Shown here: piece after piece, positions 1 through 9,268 of the stretch
Layout of the letters: every line of letters starts with the position of its first letter
How positions within the stretch are numbered: position 1 is the stretch's first letter
Source: Mesorhizobium sp. LHD-90
GTDB taxonomy: Bacteria; Pseudomonadota; Alphaproteobacteria; Rhizobiales; Rhizobiaceae
Reading direction: 5' to 3'
Assembly: GCF_030929505.1 (NCBI RefSeq)
Contig: NZ_JAVFVV010000007.1
Location: 1-64,000, forward strand
Length of the DNA stretch: 64,000 bases
The notes under the pieces: model-generated
What the model saw: only the letters and a program-made list of their open reading frames with translations
What the model was told of the DNA's origin: nothing
Databases searched by the model: none
Made by a program: the position numbers and the translations under genes

Positions 1-197
1 GGGACCAACTGATCCAACGTCACAATTTCGAGCGCGGTCTGTTCGGGGACGGGTCGCTTCAACATGACCCAGTGAATCAAAAACCCCCGGCTAATGCCAG
101 GGGTTTGTCAGCAGTCTGAGCCCGCCACTCAGGTGGCGGGCTTCTTTGCATAGGGATTTGCTTCCCTGCTTCACATCTTGCGACCAGGCGCCCCAAA
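1..197. other. Non-coding left edge of the window
   Basis: No start-to-stop gene is visible here. A stop-terminated plus-strand reading frame runs from base 3 to about base 119 and could be the last residues of a gene lying left of the window, but I do not recognise it. Two hairpins follow it: a weak one at about 80-106 (AAACCCC pairing with GGGGTTT) and a strong one at 120-147. The phnF stop codon lies just to the right on the opposite strand, so this is a convergent gene junction. Confidence 0.5.
120..147 (+). terminator. Rho-independent terminator
   Basis: A perfect 9-bp stem (GCCCGCCAC / GTGGCGGGC) with a TCAG loop is followed by TTCTTT at 142-147. It probably ends transcription entering from the left of the window, and may also work in reverse for phnF. 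Confidence 0.7.
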
Positions 198-956
198 TCA
201 ACTGCGATTACCGACGACCAGTTCGACGCGGTCGGCCGGAAACCGCGTCACCGAATACTGGATCGGCGTGCCGGACAGATCGGCGTTGAGCGCCCGCGTG
301 ACGATGACGATGGCGCCGGGCGCAAGCTGCAGCTCCAGCGTGTCGGTCTCGTCGGCGTGGCGCGCCTCTATCCCGGTCGAGGCGCGGCGATAGTCGGCGA
401 CGCCGCAGGCCGCCAGCGTTTCCGTGATCGATCCGGTCCTTGCAAAGATGTCGGCGATTCCCGGGAAGCGGTCCGCGTCGAACCATGAGGTCGCGCGAGA
501 GACCGGCACGCCGTCGGCCGTTCCGAGGCTCTCGATGCGTATCAACCCATCACCGGCCTTGAGGCCGAGCGCGGCAGCGACCGGTTCGCGCGCCGGCTCG
601 TTCGCAGCGCTCATCATTTCGCTGCGCGTCTCACGCGCCTGGTCGTGCAGGCCCGCGGAAAACCGCGTACGCTCGCCGATAGGGTAGACGAGCCGCTTCT
701 GGCGACGGACATAGGTGCCGCGTCCCTGTTGCGATTGCAGCACGCCTTCATGCGCCAGCGCCGAGATCGCGGCGCGCACCGTATGGCGGTTGACGCCAAA
801 GCGTTCGGCAAGCTGGGATTCGGGCGGCAGCCGGCCGTTCGCATCGGCCAGCCCGGTGGCGATACCGTGGCGGATGCCGTCGGCGATCTGCCGCCACAGA
901 GCCACACCAACCCCTCGCTGAAGCCCCGACCGCTTTTCCATTCCAGCCGCCTGCAT
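198..956 (-). CDS. phnF: GntR/HutC-family regulator of the phosphonate locus
   Basis: A 252-residue transcription factor. Residues about 15-85 form a GntR winged helix-turn-helix (LPPESQLAERFGVNRHTVRAA is the recognition region), and about 100-245 form a UTRA ligand-binding domain. It is divergent from phnG, with an 85-bp gap that contains an inverted repeat at 1009-1028. Family knowledge: PhnF proteins repress or tune phn genes in response to phosphonate or phosphate state; the effector here is unknown. Start: the first ATG (956) is used; the ATG five codons in (941) is an alternative. Confidence 0.85.
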   Translation of the reverse strand: MQAAGMEKRSGLQRGVGVALWRQIADGIRHGIATGLADANGRLPPESQLAERFGVNRHTVRAAISALAHEGVLQSQQGRGTYVRRQKRLVYPIGERTRFSAGLHDQARETRSEMMSAANEPAREPVAAALGLKAGDGLIRIESLGTADGVPVSRATSWFDADRFPGIADIFARTGSITETLAACGVADYRRASTGIEARHADETDTLELQLAPGAIVIVTRALNADLSGTPIQYSVTRFPADRVELVVGNRS

Positions 957-1008
957 GTTGTCATCCGTCCGTCACGGAGACACGGTAGGCATGAGGTAGC
1001 TTATCGAA

Positions 1009-1028
1009 TTGTCTAGATCAATAGACAA
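1009..1028. promoter_or_regulatory. Candidate PhnF operator
   Basis: A perfect inverted repeat, TTGTCTA-N6-TAGACAA, lies in the phnF-phnG divergent gap, 13 bp before the phnG start codon. Its size and symmetry fit a dimeric GntR-family protein. That PhnF binds it is inferred from position only. Confidence 0.55.
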
Positions 1029-1041
1029 ATTGAGGACACCC

Positions 1042-1497
1042 ATGGAAGCAGAAGCTCACATTGCTGCCCGGAAGAACCGCATGTCGGTTCTGGCGCGCTG
1101 CAAGGCCGGCAGGCTGCAGGAACTGTGGGACGGGCTGGGTCTCAGCCCCGTGCACAGGACCTTGCGCGGTCCGGAATCCGGCCTGGTCATGCTGCGCGGT
1201 CGGGTCGGCGGCACCGGCGAGGCTTTCAACCTCGGCGAGGCGACGGTGACGCGCGCCAGCGTCAAGTTGGAGGACGGATCGGTCGGCCACGCCATGGCGC
1301 TGGGTCGCGACGGCGCCAAGGCACGGCTTTCGGCAATCATCGACGCGCTCTGCCAGAACCTGGAAACCGCCGTGCTGATCGACGCCGAGATGATCGCGCC
1401 GATGCGGGCGGAGCTGGAGCGGGCCGACGAGACCCGCCGGCAGCAGACCGCCGCGACCAGGGTCGATTTCTTCACCATGGTGCGCGGAGAAGACTGA
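1042..1497 (+). CDS. phnG: C-P lyase core subunit PhnG
   Basis: A 151-residue protein matching PhnG, which with PhnH, PhnI and PhnJ forms the carbon-phosphorus lyase core complex in the cytoplasm. The complex, with PhnI/PhnL, links phosphonate to ATP-derived ribose to give a 5-triphosphoribosyl-alpha-1-phosphonate. It is the first gene of the plus-strand operon. The start at 1042 is chosen because GAGGA lies 6-10 bp upstream; an upstream in-frame TTG at 1009 would lie inside the palindromic operator. Its stop overlaps the phnH start by one base (TGATG). Confidence 0.9.
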   Translation: MEAEAHIAARKNRMSVLARCKAGRLQELWDGLGLSPVHRTLRGPESGLVMLRGRVGGTGEAFNLGEATVTRASVKLEDGSVGHAMALGRDGAKARLSAIIDALCQNLETAVLIDAEMIAPMRAELERADETRRQQTAATRVDFFTMVRGED

Positions 1498-2108
1498 TGC
1501 AGGCCGAAGCGCATATGCTCGAGGGCGGGTTCGCCGAACCGGTGCTGGAAGCCCAGGCGACGTTCCGCGCCGTCATGGACGCGATGGCGCGGCCGGCCCG
1601 CGCCGTGAAAACCGGGTCGCGTGCAGCACCGCCCGCGCCGCTGACGCCACTGGCGGGCGCGATCGCATGCACGCTGATGGACGCCGACACGCCCGTCTGG
1701 CTGGACCCACGGTTAAGCGGAAGCGAAGCGGTTCGGGTCTGGCTGGGTTTTCATACAGGCGTGCGCTTCGCCGCCGCCCCTACGGACGCAGCCTTCGCGC
1801 TGATCGGCGATGCATCTGACATGCCGCCGTTCGACCGGTTCGCCCAGGGGACGCAGGAGTATCCGGACCGCTCGGCGACCCTGATCCTCCAGCTCGACTC
1901 CCTAGAGGGTGGCGCGCCGCTGACGTTCCGCGGGTCGGGCATCAAGGGCGAGGCAACGATTGCACCACACGGCCTGCCGGCCGACTTCGCCGCGCAATGG
2001 GGGGAAAATACGAGACGCTTCCCGCGCGGCGTCGACCTGGTCCTGACGGCTGGCGACAGGCTCATAGGCCTGCCGCGGTCGGCGCGTCTCGTAGCGCGGG
2101 AGGGCTGA
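1497..2108 (+). CDS. phnH: C-P lyase core subunit PhnH
   Basis: A 203-residue PhnH, a subunit of the PhnGHIJ core. Recognisable features are the N-terminal FAEPVLEAQATFRAVMDAMA region, near residues 11-30, and a C-terminal RFPRGVDLVL segment typical of the family. Length is close to the usual 190-205 residues. It starts within the phnG stop codon and ends 3 bp before phnI, so translation is probably coupled. Confidence 0.9.
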   Translation: MQAEAHMLEGGFAEPVLEAQATFRAVMDAMARPARAVKTGSRAAPPAPLTPLAGAIACTLMDADTPVWLDPRLSGSEAVRVWLGFHTGVRFAAAPTDAAFALIGDASDMPPFDRFAQGTQEYPDRSATLILQLDSLEGGAPLTFRGSGIKGEATIAPHGLPADFAAQWGENTRRFPRGVDLVLTAGDRLIGLPRSARLVAREG

Positions 2109-2111
2109 GCC

Positions 2112-3221
2112 ATGTATGTCGCCGTCAAGGGCGGGGAAGCCGCCATCGACAATGCCCACCGTCTGCTGGCCGACCGCCGCCGCGGCGACCGCTCGGTGCC
2201 GGCGCTCACCCTTGACCAGATCGCCGAACAACTGGCGCTCGGCGTCGATCGCGTGATGAGCGAGGGCTCTCTCTACGATCGCCGGCTCGCGGCGCTGGCG
2301 ATCAAGCAGGCGCGCGGGGACCTGATCGAGGCGATCTTCCTGGTCCGCGCCTATCGCACGACCTTGCCGCGCTTCGGTTGCAGCGAGCCGGTCGACACTA
2401 GCGCCATGATGGTCGAGCGGCGCATCTCGGCCTGTTACAAGGATCTTCCGGGCGGGCAACTGCTCGGCCCCACCTTCGACTACACACACCGCCTGCTCGA
2501 CGAGGAACTGGACGGCGATGCCGAGGTCGAACCCGGCCATCAGCGCGCCGACGCCCACGAGCCGGTATCGCGCATCGCCGACATCCTTGGCGGCGAGGGA
2601 CTGATCGAGGAGGACCTCGAACAGTCGCCGCTCGAAGAGCCGGGCGACATCAACCAGACGCCGATGGAGTTTCCGCTGTCGCGCGCAATGCGGCTGCAAA
2701 GCCTGTCGCGCGGCGACGAAGGTTTTCTGTTGGCGCTCGGTTACTCGACGCAGCGCGGCTACGCCCGCTCTCATCCGTTCGCAGGCGAGATCCGCATCGG
2801 CGAGGTCGAGGTGGAAGTCTTTTCGCCGGAGCTCGGCTTTGCCGTCCCGGTCGGCCGCGTCCAACTCACCGAATGCCAAATGGTCAACCAGTTCAAGGGT
2901 TCGGCCAAGGCGGCGCCGCAATTCACGCGCGGCTATGGCCTGGTCTTCGGCCAGTCCGAGCGCAAGGCGATGGCAATGGCGCTGTGCGACCGCGCGCTGC
3001 GCGCCGAGGAACTGGGCGAGGACATCGTCGCCCCGCCGCAGGACCAGGAGTTCGTCATCTCCCACTGCGACAACGTGCAGGCGACCGGCTTCGTCGAGCA
3101 TCTGAAGCTGCCGCACTATGTCGACTTCCAGGCCGAGCTCGGCCTCGTGCGCGCCATGCGCGCCGAACATGCGGAACGTCAGGCCGAAAGCCTCCCGGAC
3201 ATGAAGGAGGCAGCGGAATGA
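2112..3221 (+). CDS. phnI: C-P lyase core subunit / nucleosidase PhnI
   Basis: A 369-residue PhnI. Family role: a nucleosidase that, with PhnG, PhnH and PhnL, displaces adenine from ATP with methylphosphonate. It begins MYVAVKGGEAAIDNAH, the conserved N-terminus of the family, and length matches. The end overlaps phnJ by 4 bp (ATGA). Nothing looks broken. Confidence 0.92.
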   Translation: MYVAVKGGEAAIDNAHRLLADRRRGDRSVPALTLDQIAEQLALGVDRVMSEGSLYDRRLAALAIKQARGDLIEAIFLVRAYRTTLPRFGCSEPVDTSAMMVERRISACYKDLPGGQLLGPTFDYTHRLLDEELDGDAEVEPGHQRADAHEPVSRIADILGGEGLIEEDLEQSPLEEPGDINQTPMEFPLSRAMRLQSLSRGDEGFLLALGYSTQRGYARSHPFAGEIRIGEVEVEVFSPELGFAVPVGRVQLTECQMVNQFKGSAKAAPQFTRGYGLVFGQSERKAMAMALCDRALRAEELGEDIVAPPQDQEFVISHCDNVQATGFVEHLKLPHYVDFQAELGLVRAMRAEHAERQAESLPDMKEAAE

Positions 3222-4207
3222 ACGCACCCACCTACAACTTCGCCTATCTCGACGAACAGACCAAGCGCATGATCCGGCGCGCCATCCTGAAGGCGGTCGC
3301 CATCCCCGGCTACCAGGTGCCGTTCGCCAGCCGCGAGATGCCGATGCCCTACGGCTGGGGCACCGGCGGCGTGCAGGTGACCGCCGCGATCCTCGGGCCG
3401 GACGACGTGCTGAAGGTCATCGACCAGGGTGCCGACGACACCACCAACGCCGTGTCGATCCGAAAATTCTTCCAGCGCGTCGCGGGTGTCGAGACGACGA
3501 CCAGCACCCCTGAGGCGACTATCATCCAGACCCGCCACCGCATTCCCGAGTTGCCGCTGCATGAGGGCCAGATACTGGTCTACCAGGTGCCGATCCCCGA
3601 GCCGCTGCGCTTCCTGGAGTCGCGCGAGACCGAGACGCGCAAGATGCATGCGCTCGAGGAATACGGGCTGATGCACGTGAAGCTCTACGAAGACATCGCC
3701 CGCAACGGCCATATCGCGACCACCTACGCTTACCCGGTGAAAGTCGAGGGCCGCTATGTGATGGATCCTTCGCCGACGCCGAAATTCGACAATCCGAAGA
3801 TGCACATGTCGGCGGCGCTGCAACTCTTTGGCGCCGGACGCGAGAAACGCATCTATGCGCTGCCGCCGCACACCGAGGTGATCAGCCTCGACTTCGAGGA
3901 CCATCCTTTCGAGGTACAGCGCTTCGACAAGCCTTGCGCGCTGTGCGGCGCTGAAAACGTCTATCTCGACGAGGTGGTGCTGGACGATCGCGGCGGCCGG
4001 ATGTTCGTCTGCTCCGACACGGATCATTGCGAGACGCGGCGCCAATCCCTCCCCCTTGAGGGGAGGGTCGGCGGCGAAGCCGCCGGGGTGGGGTCGTCTA
4101 AGACGTCCGCGACCTCAATCTTCGATGCCGTCGTGCATGCGGAGGGTACCCCACCCGGCCGGACTTCGTCCGGCCACCCTCCCCTCAAGGGGGAGGGATC
4201 CCGGTGA
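3218..4207 (+). CDS. phnJ: Radical-SAM C-P lyase PhnJ with a repeat-encoded C-terminal tail
   Basis: A 329-residue PhnJ, the radical S-adenosylmethionine enzyme that cleaves the C-P bond of 5-phosphoribosyl-1-phosphonate. Cys240, Cys243, Cys265 and Cys271 have the same spacing as the four functional cysteines of E. coli PhnJ (241, 244, 266, 272), so the catalytic core is intact. After the CETRR motif (about residue 275) the frame runs without a stop through a 153-bp palindromic repeat (4046-4198) and ends at 4207, giving about 54 extra low-complexity residues. The E. coli protein has 281 residues. The end overlaps phnK (GTGA). Confidence 0.9.
   Translation: MNAPTYNFAYLDEQTKRMIRRAILKAVAIPGYQVPFASREMPMPYGWGTGGVQVTAAILGPDDVLKVIDQGADDTTNAVSIRKFFQRVAGVETTTSTPEATIIQTRHRIPELPLHEGQILVYQVPIPEPLRFLESRETETRKMHALEEYGLMHVKLYEDIARNGHIATTYAYPVKVEGRYVMDPSPTPKFDNPKMHMSAALQLFGAGREKRIYALPPHTEVISLDFEDHPFEVQRFDKPCALCGAENVYLDEVVLDDRGGRMFVCSDTDHCETRRQSLPLEGRVGGEAAGVGSSKTSATSIFDAVVHAEGTPPGRTSSGHPPLKGEGSR
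4046..4198. repeat. Palindromic repeat, family A, copy 1 (inside phnJ)
   Basis: A 153-bp element with perfect 23-bp inverted ends: the left arm is 4046-4068 and the right arm 4176-4198 (CCCTCAAGGGGGAGGG core). Related ends occur at 26824-26964 and 29714-29880. It lies inside the phnJ reading frame (153 bp is 51 codons). Its right end places GGAGGG 7-8 bp before the GTG start of phnK. The middle differs from the other two copies. Confidence 0.9.
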
Positions 4208-4980
4208 GCGATCTCCCGCTTCTCTCCGTCCGCTCGGTCACCAAGACCTATGGCGCGCGCGCCGGCTGCGCCGATGTCAGCTTCGACGTCTGGCCGGGCG
4301 AAGTGCTGGCCGTGGTCGGCGAGTCCGGCTCTGGCAAGACGACGCTGCTCAACTGCATCTCCACGCGGCTTGCACCGACATCCGGCACGGTCTCGTACCG
4401 CATGCGCGACGGCGAAATGCGCGACCTCTACCGGCTGGGTGAAGCCGAGCGGCGGTTCCTGCTGCGCACCGACTGGGGTTTCGTCCACCAGAATCCGGCG
4501 GACGGGCTGCGCATGACGGTTTCGGCCGGCGCCAATGTCGGCGAGCGGCTGATGGCGATCGGCGACCGCCACTACGGCAGGATCCGCGACACCTCGACCG
4601 ACTGGCTGGGGCGCGTCGAGATCGACGCGGACCGCATCGACGACCAGCCGCGCGACTTTTCCGGCGGCATGCGCCAGCGCCTGCAGATCGCGCGCAACCT
4701 GGTGACCGCGCCGCGCCTCGTCTTCATGGACGAACCGACCGGCGGCCTCGACGTCTCCGTGCAGGCACGCCTGCTCGACCTGCTGCGCGGGCTGGTGAAT
4801 GACCTCGGCCTTGCCGTTATCATCGTCACCCACGACCTCGCGGTGGCGCGTCTCCTGTCCCACCGGATGATGGTGATGAAGGACGGCCGGGTCGTCGAGC
4901 ACGGCCTGACTGACCGCCTGCTCGACGATCCGCAGACGCCCTACACGCAGCTTCTTGTCTCTTCGATCCTGCAGGTCTGA
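4204..4980 (+). CDS. phnK: C-P lyase ABC-type ATPase PhnK
   Basis: A 258-residue ABC ATP-binding protein of the PhnK family. Family knowledge: PhnK docks on the C-P lyase core rather than on a membrane transporter. Seen: Walker A GESGSGKTT, signature FSGGMRQRLQIAR, Walker B LVFMDEPTGGLD and the switch histidine in THD. It starts with GTG and overlaps phnJ by 4 bp. The only good Shine-Dalgarno sequence (GGAGGG, 4192-4197) belongs to the palindromic repeat. Confidence 0.92.
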   Translation: MSDLPLLSVRSVTKTYGARAGCADVSFDVWPGEVLAVVGESGSGKTTLLNCISTRLAPTSGTVSYRMRDGEMRDLYRLGEAERRFLLRTDWGFVHQNPADGLRMTVSAGANVGERLMAIGDRHYGRIRDTSTDWLGRVEIDADRIDDQPRDFSGGMRQRLQIARNLVTAPRLVFMDEPTGGLDVSVQARLLDLLRGLVNDLGLAVIIVTHDLAVARLLSHRMMVMKDGRVVEHGLTDRLLDDPQTPYTQLLVSSILQV

Positions 4981-4989
4981 GGCCGCGCC

Positions 4990-5697
4990 ATGTCCCCTGT
5001 CCTCGTCGTGTCCCGCCTCGCCAAGACCTTCACCATGCATCTGCGCGGCGGCATCGAGCTGCCGGTGATCGCCAATGCCGCCTTCGCCTTGCATCCCGGC
5101 ACCTGCGCCGTGCTCGGTGGTCCCTCGGGCGCCGGCAAGAGCTCCATCCTGAAGATGCTCTACGGCAACTATGCCGCCAATTCCGGCCGTATCCTCATCC
5201 GCCATCGCGGCGACGAGATCGACCTCGTATCGGCCGATCCGCGCACCATTCTGGACCTGCGCCGCGAGACCATCGGCTATGTCAGCCAATTCCTGCGCGT
5301 CGTGCCGCGCGTCAGCGCACTCGATATCGTCGCGGAGCCGCTGGTCGAGCGCGGCACGGACCGTCAGGAAGCGGCGCGGCGCGCTGGCGAACTGCTGGCC
5401 CGGCTGAACCTGCCTGAACGTCTCTGGTCTTTGCCACCGGCCACCTTCTCCGGCGGCGAGCAGCAGCGGGTAAACATCGCGCGCGGCTTCATCACCGACC
5501 ATCCGATCCTCCTCCTCGACGAGCCGACGGCATCCCTCGACGCGGTGAACCGCGCCGTGGTGGTCGATATGATCGCCGAGAAGAAACGCACCGGCGCGGC
5601 GCTGCTCGGCATCTTCCACGACACCGATGTGCGCAACGCGGTGGCGGACGTCGTCATAGACGTGACTGGCTTCGCTCCTGACCGAAAGGCAGCTTGA
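4990..5697 (+). CDS. phnL: C-P lyase ABC-type ATPase PhnL
   Basis: A 235-residue ABC ATPase of the PhnL family, required with PhnGHI for forming the phosphonate-ribose adduct. Seen: Walker [11 protein letters not shown], signature [13 protein letters not shown], Walker [13 protein letters not shown], and H in FHD. It lies 9 bp after phnK, and its TGA overlaps the TTG start of the next gene. Confidence 0.92.
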   Translation: MSPVLVVSRLAKTFTMHLRGGIELPVIANAAFALHPGTCAVLGGPSGAGKSSILKMLYGNYAANSGRILIRHRGDEIDLVSADPRTILDLRRETIGYVSQFLRVVPRVSALDIVAEPLVERGTDRQEAARRAGELLARLNLPERLWSLPPATFSGGEQQRVNIARGFITDHPILLLDEPTASLDAVNRAVVVDMIAEKKRTGAALLGIFHDTDVRNAVADVVIDVTGFAPDRKAA

Positions 5698-6395
5698 TCG
5701 TGGCGCGCCTGTCCGAAACGCCTGTCGTCCATCCGTCCGCCAGGACCGAGAGCTGCACGCTCGGGCGCTACACCGAGGTGGCCGAAGGCGGCCGGCTGAC
5801 CGAGACCGAGCTCGGCGATTATTCCTATGTCATGGAGAACTGCCAGAGCTGGTGCGTCACCATCGGCAAGTTCGCCAACATCGCCGCCTCGGTGCGCATC
5901 AATGCCACGCATCACCCGATGTCGCGGCCGACGCTCCACCACATCACTTACCGCGCTTCAGACTATTTCGACGATGCCGAGCATGAGGCGGATTTCTTCG
6001 CCGCCCGCCGCGCCCGGCGCGTGTTCATCGGCCATGACACCTGGATCGGCCACGGCGTCACCGTTCTGCCCGGCGTGACCGTTGGTGATGGCGCGATTGT
6101 CGGCGCCGGTGCGGTCGTGACGAAGGACGTGGCGCCCTACACGATCGTCGGCGGAGTGCCGGCGAAATTCATGCGCGAGCGCTTTCCGAAGGATATTGCC
6201 CGGCGCTTGCAGCAGCTTGCCTGGTGGGACTGGCCGCACGAACGGCTGCGTTTCGCCCTGGACGATTTCCGTTATCTCGGCATCGAGGAATTCCTGGAAC
6301 GGCACGAGGGTGCGTCCTGGCAGGCGGCTGTGGATCGTCATGAAACTGACATCCGCACGACAACTGGGCTTCACGCTGCGGGGCTAAGCCCATGA
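5694..6395 (+). CDS. Phosphonate-locus hexapeptide-repeat acyltransferase
   Basis: A 233-residue left-handed beta-helix protein with hexapeptide repeats (for example [21 protein letters not shown] and [12 protein letters not shown]) typical of CoA-dependent acyltransferases. It belongs to the transferase family often found inside phn operons. The substrate is unproven; N-acetylation of aminoalkylphosphonates, as done by the unrelated PhnO, is a reasonable guess. Start: TTG 5694 overlaps the phnL stop; GTG 5700 is an alternative. Confidence 0.8.
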   Translation: MIVARLSETPVVHPSARTESCTLGRYTEVAEGGRLTETELGDYSYVMENCQSWCVTIGKFANIAASVRINATHHPMSRPTLHHITYRASDYFDDAEHEADFFAARRARRVFIGHDTWIGHGVTVLPGVTVGDGAIVGAGAVVTKDVAPYTIVGGVPAKFMRERFPKDIARRLQQLAWWDWPHERLRFALDDFRYLGIEEFLERHEGASWQAAVDRHETDIRTTTGLHAAGLSP

Positions 6396-6508
6396 TGGGA
6401 CATTGCGTTGCCGTGGCCTCCGTCGCCGGGCAACGCCGATAGGACGGCGGAAAGCTACCTTCGCAAAACAGCCTTTCGACTTCGACCGCGTGGCAAGGAC
6501 GACATCCG

Positions 6509-7348
6509 ATGACCGCCATTTCCATTCGAAACCTTTCGAAAAGCTTCGGCAAGAAGCGCGCTCTCGACAATGTCAGCCTGGAAATCCAGCGCGGCGAAAT
6601 GGTCGCGCTGATCGGCGCGTCCGGTTCCGGCAAGAGCACGCTGATCCGGCACATCTGCGGGCTGGAGGTCGGCCAGGCCGGGCAAAGCACGGTCGAAGTG
6701 CTGGGCAGCTCGATCCAGCACGGCGGACGGCTGGCGACCAAGGCACGCGACATGCGGCGCAACATCGGTGTCGTCTTCCAGCAATTCAATCTCGTCGGCC
6801 GCCTTTCGGTGCTGTCCAATGTTCTGCTCGGCAATCTCGGCCGCATCCCCGCCTGGCGCGGCACGCTCGGCTGGTTCACGGCCGAGGAGAAGAAGGCAGC
6901 CCGGGAAGCCTTGGCACGCGTCGGCATTCCCGAGGTCGCATGGCAGCGTGCCTCGACGTTGTCCGGCGGCCAGCAGCAGCGCGCCGCGATCGCGCGCACG
7001 CTCGTCCAGCGCTCCAACATCCTGCTTGCCGACGAGCCGATCGCCTCGCTCGACCCATCCTCCGCCCGCCGCGTCATGGAGATCCTCGCCACCGTCAATC
7101 GCGAGGAGCAGATCACCTGCGTGGTGTCGCTGCATCAGGTCGAATATGCCCGCCGCTACTGCCCCCGCACCGTGGCGCTGCGCGACGGACGCATCGTCTT
7201 CGACGGACCGTCATCCGAGCTGACCAATCCGATGCTGGTCGAACTTTACGGAGCCAACTCCGAGGAACTGATTTTGCCGGAGGCGCCACCGCAACCGGCG
7301 AAACCGAAGCGCGTCGTTGAACCAGAACGCGTTCCGGCCTTCGCGTAA
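6509..7348 (+). CDS. phnC: Phosphonate ABC transporter ATP-binding protein
   Basis: A 279-residue ABC importer ATPase. Seen: Walker [10 protein letters not shown], signature [13 protein letters not shown], Walker [13 protein letters not shown] and the SLH switch. It starts the PhnCDE phosphonate uptake set. The C-terminus has a proline-rich extension ([12 protein letters not shown]). A 113-bp gap separates it from the transferase; I see no clear promoter there. phnD follows after 32 bp. Confidence 0.92.
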   Translation: MTAISIRNLSKSFGKKRALDNVSLEIQRGEMVALIGASGSGKSTLIRHICGLEVGQAGQSTVEVLGSSIQHGGRLATKARDMRRNIGVVFQQFNLVGRLSVLSNVLLGNLGRIPAWRGTLGWFTAEEKKAAREALARVGIPEVAWQRASTLSGGQQQRAAIARTLVQRSNILLADEPIASLDPSSARRVMEILATVNREEQITCVVSLHQVEYARRYCPRTVALRDGRIVFDGPSSELTNPMLVELYGANSEELILPEAPPQPAKPKRVVEPERVPAFA

Positions 7349-7380
7349 CTCTCAAACCCACCTCAACAGGGAACGTAGCC

Positions 7381-8370
7381 ATGAACGTATTCTTGAAGGG
7401 CGCGGCAGCCGCTGCCTTCGCCATTGCGCTGTCCGGCGCCGCCTTTGCCGAGGAGATCAACTTCGGCATCATCTCGACGGAATCGCAGCAGAACCTGAAG
7501 CCGAAGTGGGACCCGCTGCTTGCCGACCTCTCCAAGGCGACCGGCCTCGAGATCAAGCCGTTCTTCGCCTCCGACTATTCGGGCGTCATCGAAGGCATGC
7601 GCTTCGGCAAGGTGCAGATGGCCTGGTACGGAAACAAGTCGGCCATGGAGGCCGTCGACCGCGCCGACGGCGAGGTGTTCGTGCAGACCGTCGCCGCCAG
7701 CGGCGAGCCCGGCTACTATTCGCTCATCCTCGCTCCCAAGGACAGCAAGCTGAATACGGTCGAGGACCTGCTGAAATGCGACCAGTCGCTGAACTTCGGC
7801 CTTGGCGACCCGAACTCGACCTCCGGCTACCTCGTACCGATGACCTTCGTCTTCGGCGCCAACAAGATCGACCCGAAGACCTGCTTCAAGAACGTCACCA
7901 ACGCCAACCACGAGACCAACGCGATGGCGGTGGCCAACGGCCAGGTCGACGCGGCAACGAACAACACCGAGAACCTCGCGCTGATCGAGAAGAACCATCC
8001 CGCCGCCTTCGAGAAGGTCAAGGTCATCTGGAAGTCGCCGCTGATCCCGTCCGACCCGCTGGTCTGGCGCAAGGATCTCTCCGACGAGACGAAGGCCAGG
8101 ATCAAGGACTTCTTCCTGACCTACGGCACCGACAAGTCGAAGGGTGAAGTCGCCAGGGAAAGGGAAGTTCTGGCCGGTCTCGAATGGGCGCCCTTCCGCG
8201 CCTCCAGCAATGATCAGCTGCTGCCGATCCGCGTCATGGAACTCACCAAGTCGATCGCCAAGATCGAAGCCGACGCGTCGCTTTCCGATGCCGACAAGAA
8301 GGCCAAGATCGAGCCGCTCGAGGCACAGCGCGCCGAATTCGAAGCCAGGCTGAAGAGCATCCAGGGCTGA
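7381..8370 (+). CDS. phnD: Periplasmic phosphonate-binding protein
   Basis: A 329-residue substrate-binding protein. A Sec signal peptide is clear (hydrophobic stretch, cleavage after AAFA near residue 24). The mature part matches PhnD ([20 protein letters not shown], and [19 protein letters not shown]). It delivers phosphonates to PhnE/PhnC in the inner membrane. It lies between phnC and phnE. Confidence 0.93.
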   Translation: MNVFLKGAAAAAFAIALSGAAFAEEINFGIISTESQQNLKPKWDPLLADLSKATGLEIKPFFASDYSGVIEGMRFGKVQMAWYGNKSAMEAVDRADGEVFVQTVAASGEPGYYSLILAPKDSKLNTVEDLLKCDQSLNFGLGDPNSTSGYLVPMTFVFGANKIDPKTCFKNVTNANHETNAMAVANGQVDAATNNTENLALIEKNHPAAFEKVKVIWKSPLIPSDPLVWRKDLSDETKARIKDFFLTYGTDKSKGEVAREREVLAGLEWAPFRASSNDQLLPIRVMELTKSIAKIEADASLSDADKKAKIEPLEAQRAEFEARLKSIQG

Positions 8371-8449
8371 TCCCGACGGCTCCCACGAGCCATCGTCAAT
8401 CGCCTGCCGCAACCAACCGCAAGCGGCCGGCAAATCCCAGGAATTCGTC

Positions 8450-9268
8450 ATGGACCAGAGCGCCAGGATCACGACCGTGGAAACCATCCGTCCGGAAGTG
8501 GAGCGGGATTGGTCCCGCAGCCTGTGGACCTGGGTTTCCTGGGGTGCGCTTGTTGCCCTGCTTATCTGGAGCTGGGTGCCGGCGGAGATGTATCGCTGGA
8601 CATTCCTGTTCAGCGACGCCGGCAATATGGCGGAGTATGCCAGCGGTTTCGCGCGCCCCGATTTCTCGCAATGGCGCTACTACATCGACGAGATGTTCGT
8701 CACGATCCAGATCGCGCTGTGGGGAACCTTCCTTGCGGCGGTCTTCGCCGTGCCCTTCGGGATCCTTTCGGCGCGCAACATCGCGCCCTGGTACATCGTC
8801 CAGCCTGTCCGGCGCTTGATGGACGCCTGCCGGTCCATCCACGAACTGGTTTTCGCGGTCCTGTTCGTCGTCGCCGTCGGCCTCGGACCCTTTGCCGGCG
8901 TCATGGCGCTGTTCCTCCACACCACCGGCATTTTGGCGAAACTGTTTTCGGAGGCGGTGGAAGCCATCGATGCCCGCCCGGTCGAGGCGATCCGCGCCAC
9001 CGGGGCATCGCGGTTGCAGGAAGTCGTGTTCGGCGTCGTCCCGCAGGTCATGCCGCTCTGGATGTCCTTCGCGCTCTATCGGTTCGAGTCGAACGTGCGG
9101 GCCGCCACCGTGCTCGGCGTCATCGGCGCCGGCGGCATCGGTCAGGTGCTGTTCGAATCCATCCGCGGCTTCTACTACCCGCAGGCTTCCGCCATGCTCA
9201 TCATCATGCTGGCGACAGTGTCGCTCATCGACCTCCTGTCGCAGCAATTGCGCAAGCTGTTCCTGTGA
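8450..9268 (+). CDS. phnE: Phosphonate ABC transporter permease
   Basis: A 272-residue inner-membrane permease of the PhnE family with several hydrophobic segments and the EAA loop ([22 protein letters not shown]). It pairs with PhnC and PhnD. Only one phnE copy is present. Its stop overlaps the start of the following DUF1045 gene (TGATG). Confidence 0.92.
   Translation: MDQSARITTVETIRPEVERDWSRSLWTWVSWGALVALLIWSWVPAEMYRWTFLFSDAGNMAEYASGFARPDFSQWRYYIDEMFVTIQIALWGTFLAAVFAVPFGILSARNIAPWYIVQPVRRLMDACRSIHELVFAVLFVVAVGLGPFAGVMALFLHTTGILAKLFSEAVEAIDARPVEAIRATGASRLQEVVFGVVPQVMPLWMSFALYRFESNVRAATVLGVIGAGGIGQVLFESIRGFYYPQASAMLIIMLATVSLIDLLSQQLRKLFL

Noticed and set aside
4024-5619. A 531-residue minus-strand frame over phnK/phnL
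   Set aside because: phnK and phnL show complete ABC motifs on the plus strand. The minus frame is His/Gln/Asp-rich without domains.
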